From Acephala macrosclerotiorum (lineage: Eukaryota > Ascomycota > Leotiomycetes > Helotiales > Mollisiaceae): a DNA stretch of 64,000 nucleotides. Under the pieces are notes generated by a model, which had not been told where the DNA came from, searched no databases, and worked only from the letters and a program-made list of their open reading frames with translations. The DNA is taken from positions 49,028 through 113,027 of the forward strand of contig MU119383.1 in assembly GCA_014904845.1 (NCBI GenBank). The letters run 5' to 3'. Numbering within the stretch: position 1 is the first letter of the stretch; the number at the start of each line of letters is the position of its first letter. Shown in pieces: positions 21,928-32,239 of the stretch. The position numbers and the translations under genes were made by a program.

Positions 21928-23289
21928 TGTGGAAGTACTCAAGTGCGGAAATGGAGAGACGAGAAATTCGAAAGTGACGAGATGATAGAAGTTTCAGCAA
22001 GGTAGAGAATTGATGCAAAAGAGAACGTCAGAGGGAATTAGATAATATTTATATGCCTTCTAACTGTCGTGCAACCAGACTTCTGGTGACAATCACAGCC
22101 CTTAATTCGCTATTTCGCGATGCACAATCATCGACATGGTTCCTGAATAAGGGTCTCTCGCGCGAGAAATTTCTCGCTTATGACCAGTGATTCACTCCTT
22201 TTAGCTCGCTTGATTGGCTGCACTTTACGAGCGGCGAACGGTCCCACCGAGGCGCCGTGGCTAATGGAGTTGCAAGGTCGGTATATTTTCCGGTCCTGAT
22301 ATTGGCGGCTACAGCGATCCCTCTTGACCCCGCCGCCGTCTGTGATGCCTTGCAATCGCTGAAAAGGACACAGAGAGGAGAAGGCTCTTCGAGTAGGCGC
22401 TCCAGTCTCTATCGTGCTCTTGATTTTGTGCTTAGACTTCGAGGAAAGTAACACGATGCTGACGTAGTTGCGTTGCGGAAAGACTGACTGTCGTTTGTTC
22501 GATCCGATCGAGACGCGAGATTATACCTTGCCGAAGCGGTTGCCGGCGACGCTCCGTCAATCCGTCGCCGTAGAATGAAGAGTTTGGTGGCTCTTTCTCG
22601 GAATGGCTTGAATACCGAACCCAAAGAATGTGAGGTTGCCTTCCGAGGATAACTGCTCCTGGTGCGCTGGTCAATGTTACCAGCATCGGCCTGAGACTCG
22701 AGAGGCTCTTTCCACCTCGGTCAAATGCGTTTAGCTGAAAAGGAAGGAACTGCAAGCCTGCTGGCGAGAAAAGCGCAATTGAAAAGGGAATTAAAACAGG
22801 GCTAGGAACGAAGCAAGATGGAAATAACGCAAAGTGCGAAAGCATGATTTTACGGCATCCTCCAGCAACTTGGTGAGCAAAAGTATCTTCACGAAGCAAG
22901 TTATTAGACAGTACGCATCAAAAAAGTTTTACGTTGAAGATGTATTAGAGTTCCAGGACAACAGCTCCTTGATATGGCCATTCTCTGTGATAAATGTGAA
23001 TAGAGACGCATTCGATGAACTCGCGTGATGAACTTCGATTATTCTGGAGAAGCTGGGACACCACATAGCCTTCGATTCGTCTAAATCCGAACTTGAATTT
23101 AGTCATCTAGAGACGTATCTTTCCTGGCCCTAATATGATTGGTGTGGGGGTGGCAAGGCACTCGACGTGGTCACTCCCCTTGAGCTGCTGAGGGAGATGA
23201 TATTGAGGTCTGAGATTGCGACTTGATACAAAGTTCGCATTTTATGCAGAAATGGATAATTCTGCTTGTGAGGAAGTAGGTGGGGTATT
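21928..23289. other. Intergenic region with unconvincing open frames
   Basis: About 1.36 kb upstream of the monooxygenase and downstream of the DEDDh gene. The left part holds the monooxygenase promoter. A 155-codon open frame on the minus strand (22432-22899) and a 64-codon frame on the plus strand (22257-22451, no ATG start) have mixed composition and no recognised motif; I take both as chance. No repeat or RNA gene seen. Confidence 0.4.
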
Positions 23290-25920
23290 TTATGGGGCGC
23301 AGCTCAGCCCCGTTCGAAAATACGACTTTGTAGTTGCCTTTGGCAAAGGTGGTATGGTTGATTCTGGTTGGTCCGATGAGAGAGCTGGGGTCTTGCAAGA
23401 TGAGAGGTTCGATTCGATCGGGGCGACTTCAGGAGGAGCATTTGAGTCTGAGGTGCATTGCTGAGTGTCACGAGTGATTGCGGCCTTCGCAGCTCGACGG
23501 CAGATTTTGATGACGGTCCTCCTGCGCAATTTGCGCTTAGGTTGTTTCCTCGATTCGGTGCTGCATAGGGATGAAGGTAAAGCGCTTGTGCTGGAAAATT
23601 TCGGGTCATCTAAGGGCGACGGCAAATCGATTGTGATTGGGGGGTCCAATTGAGTCGGAGACACAACTGAAGGTGTATCAGAGCTTGTACCTGGGCCTGG
23701 GGACACTACTTCGGCGGGTTTGCGAATTCTTTTTTGAACCTTGCACTGTCGCCTAGGTTTGTACGTGTTTGAAAGAAGGCGAATGATATCGTTTTGACTG
23801 AAACGAGCATCATCCAGTCGAGGGTGCTTTTTCAAGGGCGATCGGGCGACTGCAGCTAGCACGGAAGAGGTTGATTGCTGTATAGGTGCATGGCCTTTAC
23901 CCATAATACTTTTGACGGCAAGCATAAGAAGTAGCCTCAAAGTTAAATGAGAATCATTGCCACCACTGTGCAAGTTACGCGCTACATGAGGTACTTGAAA
24001 CCCTTGTAGTAAGCCTCGTAGTGTGCAATCAATGGCCAATAACCCCTCTTCTGTTTCGTGGACAAGTAACTCTTTCGCTATCGTGGAAGTATCAAGGAGC
24101 TCGACGTTCGGGATGAGAAAGTTTTCTCGTGTTAACGCCGAGAGGTCTGAATCGAGACTATGCCCCACGATTATAACGTCGCGAGATACGCCTTGTTTAA
24201 CACTAGTGCTGGCTTCTGTGAATTCGCGAAGCGCATCCCGCAGTTCTGATTTTGATATACAAGCTGAGTCGGTAAACAAAAACTTGCTCGGCTTTTTCAC
24301 CCTTCCTCTCTCACGTTCAAATGTGAAGTTGTAGGTCGAAATCGTGTTCTGAAAGTCTGAGATCGACGACGAACCGAGGGAAAGCGATTTGAGATAGCGG
24401 GTATCAAGCGTCGAAATTCCAATCTCATGAATCGTATGCACGCCCTTGTTGCGCTGATGAAATTCGCAGTCAATCGAGACAAGCAAGGGGTCCACGAGAG
24501 GCTTTAAGGGAATATCTGGGCGTACTGCAGGGTTTATATGCGTCCAAGGCAAGCCGAGAATCTGCTGAAGGCGTTGTATCATCATAGCACCCGGCCATTT
24601 ACGCGCAGCTCGGGCTGTCATCAGCTTCGGAATGCTCTGTTGAACGGCTGACTGGTCCTCACATGGAGCAGCTCCCAAATCCAAGGTTGATGTCTCCGGC
24701 ACGGTTTTGCTAGATTCCGTAAAGCCAATGGAAGGACTAGGGCTGCTTGTATTGGAAGGATCCAATTCGGGAGAAGAAGCTTGTCGAGGTGGATCTGAGC
24801 CCAGAACCAAACTCGATGAAAGCTCTAATTGAACCGCTGTATGGTTTTGAAGCATGTTTGCGTCTGCTGCTGACATTAGAAAGGTTTCTGTGTCGATGGG
24901 AGCAGCCGCTTGAGTAGTGTTTATGAGAGATTTCGACTTCAAAGCATTTGCTTGCCGCTGAGGGAGCTGTTGGAGATAGATGTTACGTCTCGTATCAATC
25001 ATTCGCAACTGCTTGTGGTCAAAGAGAGACTCTTTATGGATTGACAACTTTTCCAGGGGCGAATTGGCGATTGCTCGCAGCACCGAGACTCTAGACCAGT
25101 GTTCGGCCGTCTGACATGTGTCCGCAGCGCTCTCTACACCCAGCTGTAGTAGCAGTCGCATCGTCATGTGAGAGTCATTGCCTGCATTGTGAAATAATCT
25201 TTTCCGGAACGGTAGCCCCAACTTGCCCACTAGCCTTCGGAGCGAAAGTGCGCCCTTCAACCCCTTCGCTTTCTCGACATCAAGAACCTTGAGTTTCTGA
25301 CTGGAAGAAAACAAATGGTTGGCTAGGGAAGCTGTATCAAATACCTCGACATTCGGAAGATGGAACCTTTCGCGAGTCATAGAAAGAATCTCAGCGCGAA
25401 ATCCATGGCCGACGAGTAGAGTATCACGAAGTGCACGGGCACCTTTGCTCGTTGTCGTAAATTCGTGCAAGACTTGACGGAGTTCCGATTTTGATGTCTT
25501 GATGTGATGATCGAAGCTAAAAATTCGAGGCGGACGTTTATTTTTGGCTTTCTTTAAGTCGAAAAACGTGAAATTGAATGTCTGAATCACATCTTGAAAT
25601 TCCGAGATTGTCGAAGAGCTGGAAAGGTTTTTTAGGCGGCGTGTGTCAAATGTGGATATTCCAATCTCACGGATGGTGTTTGAGGTGTCATGATTAATGA
25701 ATTCGCAATCAATCGAAACAAGAAGGGGATCCACTGGGGCACGTTTGTCCGATGTTGGTACGATTTGAGAATCAATAGGGGGCAGGCCAAGGCTTTGGTG
25801 AAGAAGTGATAACATCCAAGGTCTTTGATCCGGGTTTATAGAGGGATCAAGATATGCAGGGTTGCGATTCCTTTTTCGTTTGAGGAGGATTTGTAGCCTT
25901 CTAAGGCTATGAGAGCGCAT
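23290..25920 (-). CDS. Tandem DEDDh exonuclease-like protein (Gfd2/YDR514C-type), two nuclease domains
   Basis: DEDDh proteins of the RNase H-like/DnaQ fold are 3'-5' exonucleases; the fungal Gfd2/YDR514C branch is linked by family to nucleic-acid metabolism, with roles little known. 876 residues, single exon, ATG at 25920. Domain 1 (about 60-265): SIDCEF with D71 and E73, GHGFRAEIL with E177 where an Asp is expected, then HNAGND with H244 and D249. Domain 2 (about 475-670): SIDCEF with D484 and E486, GHSLDSDL with D592, then HSGGND with H651 and D656, a full catalytic set. The sequences before (MLSLLHQSLGLP / MMIQRLQQILGLP) and after (VLRAIANSPLEK / VLAAVARSPLKK) each domain also match, so the duplicated unit is about 270 residues. 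A Ser/Pro-rich linker separates the units. A basic, possibly nuclear-targeting stretch (KQPKRKLRRRT) lies near the C-terminus. No stop or frameshift is seen. Confidence 0.85.
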   Translation of the reverse strand: MRSHSLRRLQILLKRKRNRNPAYLDPSINPDQRPWMLSLLHQSLGLPPIDSQIVPTSDKRAPVDPLLVSIDCEFINHDTSNTIREIGISTFDTRRLKNLSSSSTISEFQDVIQTFNFTFFDLKKAKNKRPPRIFSFDHHIKTSKSELRQVLHEFTTTSKGARALRDTLLVGHGFRAEILSMTRERFHLPNVEVFDTASLANHLFSSSQKLKVLDVEKAKGLKGALSLRRLVGKLGLPFRKRLFHNAGNDSHMTMRLLLQLGVESAADTCQTAEHWSRVSVLRAIANSPLEKLSIHKESLFDHKQLRMIDTRRNIYLQQLPQRQANALKSKSLINTTQAAAPIDTETFLMSAADANMLQNHTAVQLELSSSLVLGSDPPRQASSPELDPSNTSSPSPSIGFTESSKTVPETSTLDLGAAPCEDQSAVQQSIPKLMTARAARKWPGAMMIQRLQQILGLPWTHINPAVRPDIPLKPLVDPLLVSIDCEFHQRNKGVHTIHEIGISTLDTRYLKSLSLGSSSISDFQNTISTYNFTFERERGRVKKPSKFLFTDSACISKSELRDALREFTEASTSVKQGVSRDVIIVGHSLDSDLSALTRENFLIPNVELLDTSTIAKELLVHETEEGLLAIDCTLRGLLQGFQVPHVARNLHSGGNDSHLTLRLLLMLAVKSIMGKGHAPIQQSTSSVLAAVARSPLKKHPRLDDARFSQNDIIRLLSNTYKPRRQCKVQKRIRKPAEVVSPGPGTSSDTPSVVSPTQLDPPITIDLPSPLDDPKFSSTSALPSSLCSTESRKQPKRKLRRRTVIKICRRAAKAAITRDTQQCTSDSNAPPEVAPIESNLSSCKTPALSSDQPESTIPPLPKATTKSYFRTGLSCAP

Positions 25921-26831
25921 AGTGCCTGTGCTTCGTGGTCGTCTTCTGTTTGAGAAGCTGTGATAATGACACGTGCTTTCGCGACGCGAGCCTGCATGTC
26001 TTAGGTATCATGTTCAGTGGCGGATTCGATCGATGTCATCGTGTCACCGTGTAGGGCGAGGATCCCAATTATAGTGCTGGGAAGGATCTGCGGCACGGCG
26101 TTGTCGTGCGAGTGATGTTGATGAGGTCGAGACCGCCGCGGAACATCGTCTCTGAAGCTCGGACCAGGCACACGTGATGCCCACCTCAGCGAGTAAACTG
26201 AACTTTCTTCTATCTCCATCCTACTAAAGAGATAGAAGACTTCATATACGTTTACGATACAGCTTTAGAATCGAATATGGTATAAACCGAAAATAAGTCA
26301 ACGACACGTGCATCCGCCCCGTCGTGGAGACCGGGAGGGAAAACCGGTGTTTTCTCCAGGTTCGTTTTGTTGGTGTTTGACATCGGCAGCCTCATCCAGT
26401 CCCTCGGGACTTTACCGCTGCAGGAGCGTCAATTTGAGAATCTCTACTGGTCAATGAAGACGTAACGGAGAAGGAACCCCTGAGACGGCTTTCTTCAACA
26501 GGTTTTGTGTGGGGTTGGCAAATAAGACATTTTGATTTTGTACAGTCAAAACACGTCCGTGACATGGACATTCGGATGCAATGCTGCCTCACGTTGATCG
26601 CCTCCGAGTCTGTATATCGAGATTCGAGTTTTTGTTTCTATTACAATCCATCCCATCATTGCTGGCGATGAATCTTCGTGGACATGTCTTGAAGTCCGCA
26701 GTCTTCGCGACTTGGTAATCTTAAGCTCGCTGCTTCAATTTCTTCTCTCGTTGTATCCTATTCTGGCTGGTCAGAGCTGACGGCTCCCAAATCAAACTTT
26801 ATCAACGACGACAACGACGATTTACCATTGT
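25921..26831. other. Divergent intergenic region
   Basis: About 0.9 kb between the starts of the DEDDh gene (-) and the orphan exon (+), presumably holding both promoters. The right end has the pyrimidine-rich then CAACGACGACAACGACGA-type leader common before fungal start codons (about 26806-26822). Short minus-strand open frames at 26001-26219 and 26392-26592 show no family. Confidence 0.45.
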
Positions 26832-26921
26832 ATGACCTCGAGTAATGAAGGCACTATTGTCATGAATGCCACAAATGGTACGGGATCAGATTCGAATTCA
26901 ACACAGCCTGGCAAGGAGCTG
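26832..26921 (+). pseudogene. Orphan first exon, gene cut off by AT block 2
   Basis: ATG 26832 opens 30 codons (MTSSNEGTIVMNATNGTGSD, then SNSTQPGKEL) ending exactly at a good donor, GTAAGATAAG, at 26922. About 60 bases later the sequence changes abruptly into AT block 2 and no second exon follows. The Asn/Ser/Thr content includes several N-glycosylation sequons (NAT, NGT, NST), as in the outside N-terminus of a membrane protein. Across the AT block lies a broken membrane-protein gene in the same orientation that lacks its N-terminal part. I infer these are two pieces of one gene split by insertion, but this is not proven by sequence overlap. Confidence 0.5.
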
Positions 26922-26984
26922 GTAAGATAAGTCGTCGAATCCTCAGGTCGTGGGACCTTAAATTTAATCATTACTAGCGTGATA

Positions 26985-28985
26985 AAAAAAAAAAAAAATG
27001 CAATTAATGTATTATAATCATGATTACTTTGATTACTCTATATTATATTATGATTATTAAAAATCAAAATAATTTACATTATAATTATAATATATTATTT
27101 ATATAATTTTAATAAAAATAAATTTATATTTTTATTAAAAATAAAATAAAAAACTATTAGAATAAAATTAATATTATTAATTCGAATTAAAACTAATATT
27201 AATATGTAATTTAAATATAAATATATTAAAAATTTTATATAATTTATAAACGTATAAAATAAATTTTAAAAACGTTTTTTATTATTTTTTTATATTATAT
27301 CGAAAGTTAATAACTCGTTTATAAATCGCGTAATATTAATTTTAATTTAATTTTAACGTTTTTAATTAATTTAATTTTATTTTTAAATTATATTTATTAT
27401 TTTAAATAAAATCGAATTTAATTATATATTAATTTATATAATATATTATAATTATTATTAAATTTATTTAATTATATCAAAAAAAAAATTTTTTATTACG
27501 TTAATAATAATTTAATCGATTATTAATATTATTAATTAATTTAATTTAATATTAATAATATTAATTTAAAATTAAATATTTAAATATTTAAAATTTATAA
27601 TTTATAATATTTATTTAATTTATTATAAAAGTTTTAAATAAATTTATTAAATACGTATTAAAATATTAAACTATAAAATTAAAAATTATTAAAAATATTA
27701 ATATTATTTAAAATTTAATCGTAAAATCGATCGATTTAAATAAAATTTACACGCGTAAAAATATTAATTTAATATGTAAATCGTTATATTATTCGATATT
27801 AAAAATTGAAATTAAAATATTTAAAAATTAAATAATTTAATTAATTAAATATAATTATATAAAAACCGTATAAAAATTGTATATAATTATTTATAATCGT
27901 CGAAAATCGAAAATTTTAATATTTTTATAAATTGAAATTTATTTATTAATCGATTATTAATTAAATATTAAAAATTTAAATATATAATTATTACGTAACG
28001 CGAATTATTAATAAACTACTAATATTATTAGTAATTAATTAATACGTAAAATATTTTTTTCATATTAAAAAAAAAATTCGTTTATCGATTTATAAACGAA
28101 TTAATTAACGAAAGAATTTTTTTTTAATATTTAATATATATTTTATATTATAAAAACGTTTTTATAAAAAATTATAAAAATTTCGATTTTAATAATTTAT
28201 TTTAATAATTTATTTTTATTTTAAATTTCAAATTTCAAATTTTTAATTTAAATATTTTATAAATATTTAAAATTAAAATAAATTTATTAAATAATAAAAA
28301 TTAATAAATTAATAAATTTAAAAAATTATATTATAATTTTTAAAGAATTTATATTATAAATTTTTTTTTAAAAAATTTTAATATATAATTTTAAATTTTT
28401 TTAAAAAAATATATAAAAAAATTAATTAAATTTAATATTTTTTATTTATAATTAAAATAATTTATATTATATAAATAATACGTAATTTAATAAAAATTAA
28501 TATTAATTTTTTAAACGAATAATTAATAATATAATATAATAATTCAATATATTAATTATTATTATTATTTTATATTTAAATTATAATTTATTTTTATATA
28601 TATAAATAATTTTTATATAATAAATTATATAAATTTATTATTATAAAAATAAATTTAATTTTCGAATTAATTATATATATAATACGATTATTAATTTAAA
28701 ATAATTTATTTTATATAAAAAATTTTATTACGAAAATTTTTTATATATAAAATACGTATTATTAATTAATATATAAATTTTATAATTAAATTTTTTTTAT
28801 TATTTATTATTTTTATAATATTTCTATATATTTTAATATAAATTTTTTTTTAAAAATAAATTATATAATATTATATAATTTAATATATTTTTATTTTTAT
28901 TCGAATTAATAATTAATTAGTAAATTATTTAAATTATTTAATAATTGCTTTTATTATTAGTTATTTAATTGTTTATTTTGCTCGA
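26985..28985. repeat. AT-rich block 2: hypermutated insertion, about 2 kb
   Basis: The block begins near an A-run (about 26986-26999) and ends abruptly near 28985. It has the CpG-only residual C/G pattern of the other blocks and no coding frame. It contains an inverted copy of repeat family R1 (28075-28540). I found no clear target duplication at the edges; they are too degraded to judge. Confidence 0.8.
28075..28540 (-). repeat. Repeat family R1, copy 2 (inverted)
   Basis: Read on the minus strand, this begins near 28535 with TAATTATTCGTTTAAAAAAT, runs through ATTAATTTTTATTAAATTAC (matching the start of the 57.5-kb copy) and ends near 28079 with the TTCGTTTATAAATCGATAAA block, which corresponds to TTTGCGAATCGACGAACGAA in other copies. 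It is shorter than the other full copies, through interior deletions. Confidence 0.6.
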
Positions 28986-29060
28986 ATAATTAAAGACTGA
29001 CAGGCTTAATAATTACTTTGAGATAGAGTGATTTGGTCAAATCAATATACTTGGTTGCTT

Positions 29061-29972
29061 TAGCATGGATTGATACATTGGATGGACCGCGAGACCTGGA
29101 GCATTTCGGAGGACAAAATAAGAGACAAAAGTGATGCAAACAGTGCAGCGAAGCTGGTAGCTTTCGGCTAGGTGTTTTGGTTCGTCGCAAAAAACTTAAT
29201 GCATACTGCTCACGGACTTCCATTATCACAGCTCGAATCGATGACGCTTAGCTATATTCCACTGTTCGCTGCGACCTACTTCTTTTGGTGGCTCAAACCG
29301 AAAGACATCTCGACACCGACCGTTGTTAATCTGCCAACGATGTCGTCGGAGCGGAAGGCCATCTTCGAGTCGATGGCTGTTAGCAACAAGTTTGACAACG
29401 AGGGATTGCCAGAGCAAGCCTCGATCTCGAATACCTGGGCCTTAACACCTCGTGTTTTCGAGAAGGAAGCGGAAGACAAAGCATTTAAGGATGCAAAGGA
29501 CTAAACAAGGCATTAAGTGGAGAAGAAAGGTTGGGGAAGCCTGGGCAAGCTGAAAGGAGGAATCGGAGAGGAAATGAACAATATTAGAAACGAAAGTGTC
29601 GAGAATTAAGGAGAAATCGCGAAAGCCACCCTTAAGCAGGATATCGAGGAAGTGAACGATACCAGGAAAGACGATATACCACATCATCTCATCAGAGCCG
29701 CATCGCTCCAATTCCGATCAAGAGAAATAGTTGTCTCTCGCTGGGACTCCGAGCTTTATCGCTCCAAGATCTGGCCGTTGATCTGCTTGTCAGGAGCTTC
29801 GTTCGGCGCGCTTCATCAAATAGCATAGAATACGGAGTTTCCGACGAGAGTCGAGTTGTGGCTGTGGCGAATTGCGGCACTTGTGCCTATCTTCTCGATG
29901 CTAGTCTTCATGCATTTCGAGAAAGTTGTGGTCCGATGCCCAGGGGCAAGACTCCGTGCAATGCCCACTTGA
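29061..29972 (+). pseudogene. Broken multi-pass membrane protein gene (fungal-specific family of unknown function)
   Basis: A single frame reads continuously as protein through several stops. In order it shows WSISEDKIRDKSDANSAAK, a helix VFWFVAKNLMHTAHGLPLSQ, YIPLFAATYFFWWLKPKD, a charged loop, LICLSGASFGALHQIA, and WLWRIAALVPIFSMLVFMHF. I know this pattern from uncharacterised fungal membrane proteins. Stops are TAG 29169, TAA 29502, TAA 29514, TAA 29607, TAG 29826 and TGA 29970. The first four fit CAG or CAA to TAG/TAA, the fifth fits TGG to TAG (the family has IAW-N here), and all five are CpA-context transitions on one strand or the other. The N-terminal part is absent; the orphan exon across AT block 2 may be its beginning. 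The 3' end is also lost: the frame closes 25 bases before the neighbouring hydrolase. Confidence 0.75.
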
Positions 29973-29997
29973 TTCTTGTCAACCTTGTCCATCCAGC

Positions 29998-31203
29998 TTA
30001 GCAGGTGAATGCAGAATCAACTGCTTGAAACATGCGCATAACAGCAATGGTGATCACCGGATAGCCCATAATTACATCGTGTAAACCAGTTTTCAAGACC
30101 TCCTCGCGAATCACCCCGTTTTCCGTCCGCCATTCCATGACTGACCCCGCTGCACCAAGATCGACTTTCGGCTCTGACCTCTTTTCATCCAGCTCTTCAA
30201 GACTGATTCCGGCCGGTGATGTAGCGTTGACAGCGTACCAGAAGAGTTCCGGAGTGTGAGACCAAGGGACGTCGTAATCATCCTTAGCATGAATGATAGT
30301 GAGACGATATTTCTCCCCGTTAGCTTCATTGGCTCGAACATATTGAGCTATGCGATCTTTACTTGACCAGTTGTCGCGTATGAAGTCTTGTAGGAATTTG
30401 AACACAGTAGAGAATTTTGCGAGTGGTGACAGGATTGGGATAGTACCTGCTACGCGATATGTTGACACGAGGGTAGCTATGTCGACGAATGGCGCAACGA
30501 GGACGGCGCCTGCAAATACAACCGGAGGACTTTGCTGAGCATATTGATTCTGGATAGCGATGCTTACGGCAGTGCCCATGGATTGTGCAAAGATGAGGAT
30601 CCGGGATGGAGGTATGCCAGCGGTGTTGATCGCCCATTCCACCACTGTGAGTGCATCGAGGAGAACGCCATTCTCCGTTGGAGTACCGCTGCTTCGTCCG
30701 AATCCTCGGTAGTCGAAGGTCAAAACATGAATCTTTCTAGGCTGTCCAGCCGAAAGAGCTTGATAGTTGGGAACCCTGTAGCCCGACCCAACAGTTCCAC
30801 CTGCCCCATGCATGTGGAGTATCAATCGAGCTCCGGGATCATCGCGTAGCAGCTTGAATGCGAGTCTAGCTGTGATGTCTGAGACGAGGCCGACAGGCTC
30901 CTGGACAAGCGCGAGCTCGTGTTTGCGATACAATTCAACGGGAAGAATATGTCAAGCGTACAACCTTTCGCCATCAGAGGTCTTGAGCATGAATGGTGTG
31001 GCCTGATTTCGCAGGAAGCCAAACACTTCGGGGACGTCGAGGTCTTTGAACCAGGTCATTTGGATTTTGTGGAGGTACACCGCGTGCGCTTGGAAAGTCG
31101 ATGTCGTCAAGAGCCCAAGGAAGATTGCGTACAGGCCACCTACGACTGCCGCCGAAATGGAAACATATTTAAAGACTGTGACCACTGTATTGACACTGGT
31201 CAT
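29998..31203 (-). pseudogene. Alpha/beta hydrolase (ABHD12-like), broken by one internal TGA
   Basis: The family are serine hydrolases (lipases, esterases), often anchored by one N-terminal helix. One frame of 401 residues plus one internal stop runs from ATG 31203 to 29998. A membrane helix lies near residues 11-33 (SISAAVVGGLYAIFLGLL). After DGERLYA the frame meets TGA (30954-30952) and continues with HILPVELYRKHE, where relatives have Trp before His, so TGG to TGA explains it. Motifs beyond the stop are intact: oxyanion-type HMHGAGGTVG, FDYRGFGRSSGTP, nucleophile FAQSMGTAV, acid HAKDDYDVPW and catalytic His in GLHDVIMGYP. Everything except the stop looks functional, so this is a very recent loss, a read-through stop or a sequence error. 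The first ATG after the stop lies far into the enzyme, so reinitiation is unlikely to help. It is convergent with the broken membrane-protein gene. Confidence 0.8.
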
Positions 31204-31542
31204 CGTGTGAGAAGGCGTAATGAAGGCGATCAATTGTGCAAGGCAAATATGAGGAGGGAAGGAATTTGGAGTTTGAGGATTCGAAAGATTGAGGCGCTGC
31301 AGGAGAAAACCGACGCTGACTAAAGAGCGCTTAGTTCTAAATCACGCCTCAGCTCAGGTACGATCGCCCATGTTGGATTGAAGCTCTCACTGCAGAATTT
31401 GAATAAAAGGGGGCCTGTGTAAGAAAGGATAGGGAAAAGAAACGATGTGACAAAATAAGCTCCCGCTTCTCTTCGAGAACTCGATAATCTATCTTATCGG
31501 TCTAGGCTGAAGCAACCACTACAGAGACGTACCCATCTCTCT
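31204..31542. other. Upstream region of the hydrolase
   Basis: Normal-composition sequence that would hold the hydrolase promoter and leader. Antisense open frames here are shadows of the hydrolase. Nothing else recognised. Confidence 0.4.
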
Positions 31543-31783
31543 ACCGGAGAAAAAAGTGGCCGACTTTGGCACGCGAGGACACTAAAATCCAAAGTACTCA
31601 ATACTTTATTTCTCGACGTTCTATACTTCAAAACCTTTGTAGCTAGAGAAATACTTTAAAAAGTAGCTAACGTATATGCACATAAAAAAATATTGTAAGA
31701 TTTAATAATTGTTTATTAGTAATATTACAGATTTGTCGCATTTACGCACTTGAATAATATTGGTCACTTTTTTTTTTTCCGGT
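31543..31783. mobile_element. Short MITE-like element, about 240 bases
   Basis: The left end ACCGGAGAAAAAAGTGGCC (from 31543) matches the reverse complement of the right end, ACCGGAAAAAAAAAAAGTGACC read as two joined blocks (ending at 31783), allowing for A-run length and one transition. The interior is AT-rich and non-coding. No target duplication is clear. It lies at the margin of AT block 3. Confidence 0.5.
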
Positions 31784-32239
31784 GGAAAGTCTATTTTTAT
31801 TAGCTTAGTGCATATATACTCGAGAAAACAAAAGTCTTTGTTCTCTAATTAGTTTAAATTAAAAATGCGTAATATATACTTTTTATTAAATAGTATTTTT
31901 AATCGTACGTATTTAATTTTATTAATTAAATATATTAATTTAAAATACGTATTAATTTAAATAATATATATAAATATAAATTTTTTATAATAAAACTTAT
32001 AAAAAAAATTAATTATATAATTTTATTATTTATATTATATTAAATATTTAATTTTAAATTTTAAATTAATTTTATAAAATTATATAATAAATTTTTAATT
32101 TAAATTATAATTAATAAAAAAAATATAAAATAAATTTTTTTTTATTAATTATTTATTAAAAAATTTATAATAAAAATATTTTAAAATAATATATAATTGT
32201 TTTAATAAAAAATATTATAAAAAAATAATAAAATATAAA

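Noticed and set aside
22432..22899. 155-codon open frame on the minus strand between two genes
   Set aside because: No motif, mixed composition, and overlapping plus-strand frames of equal quality. It probably arises by chance.
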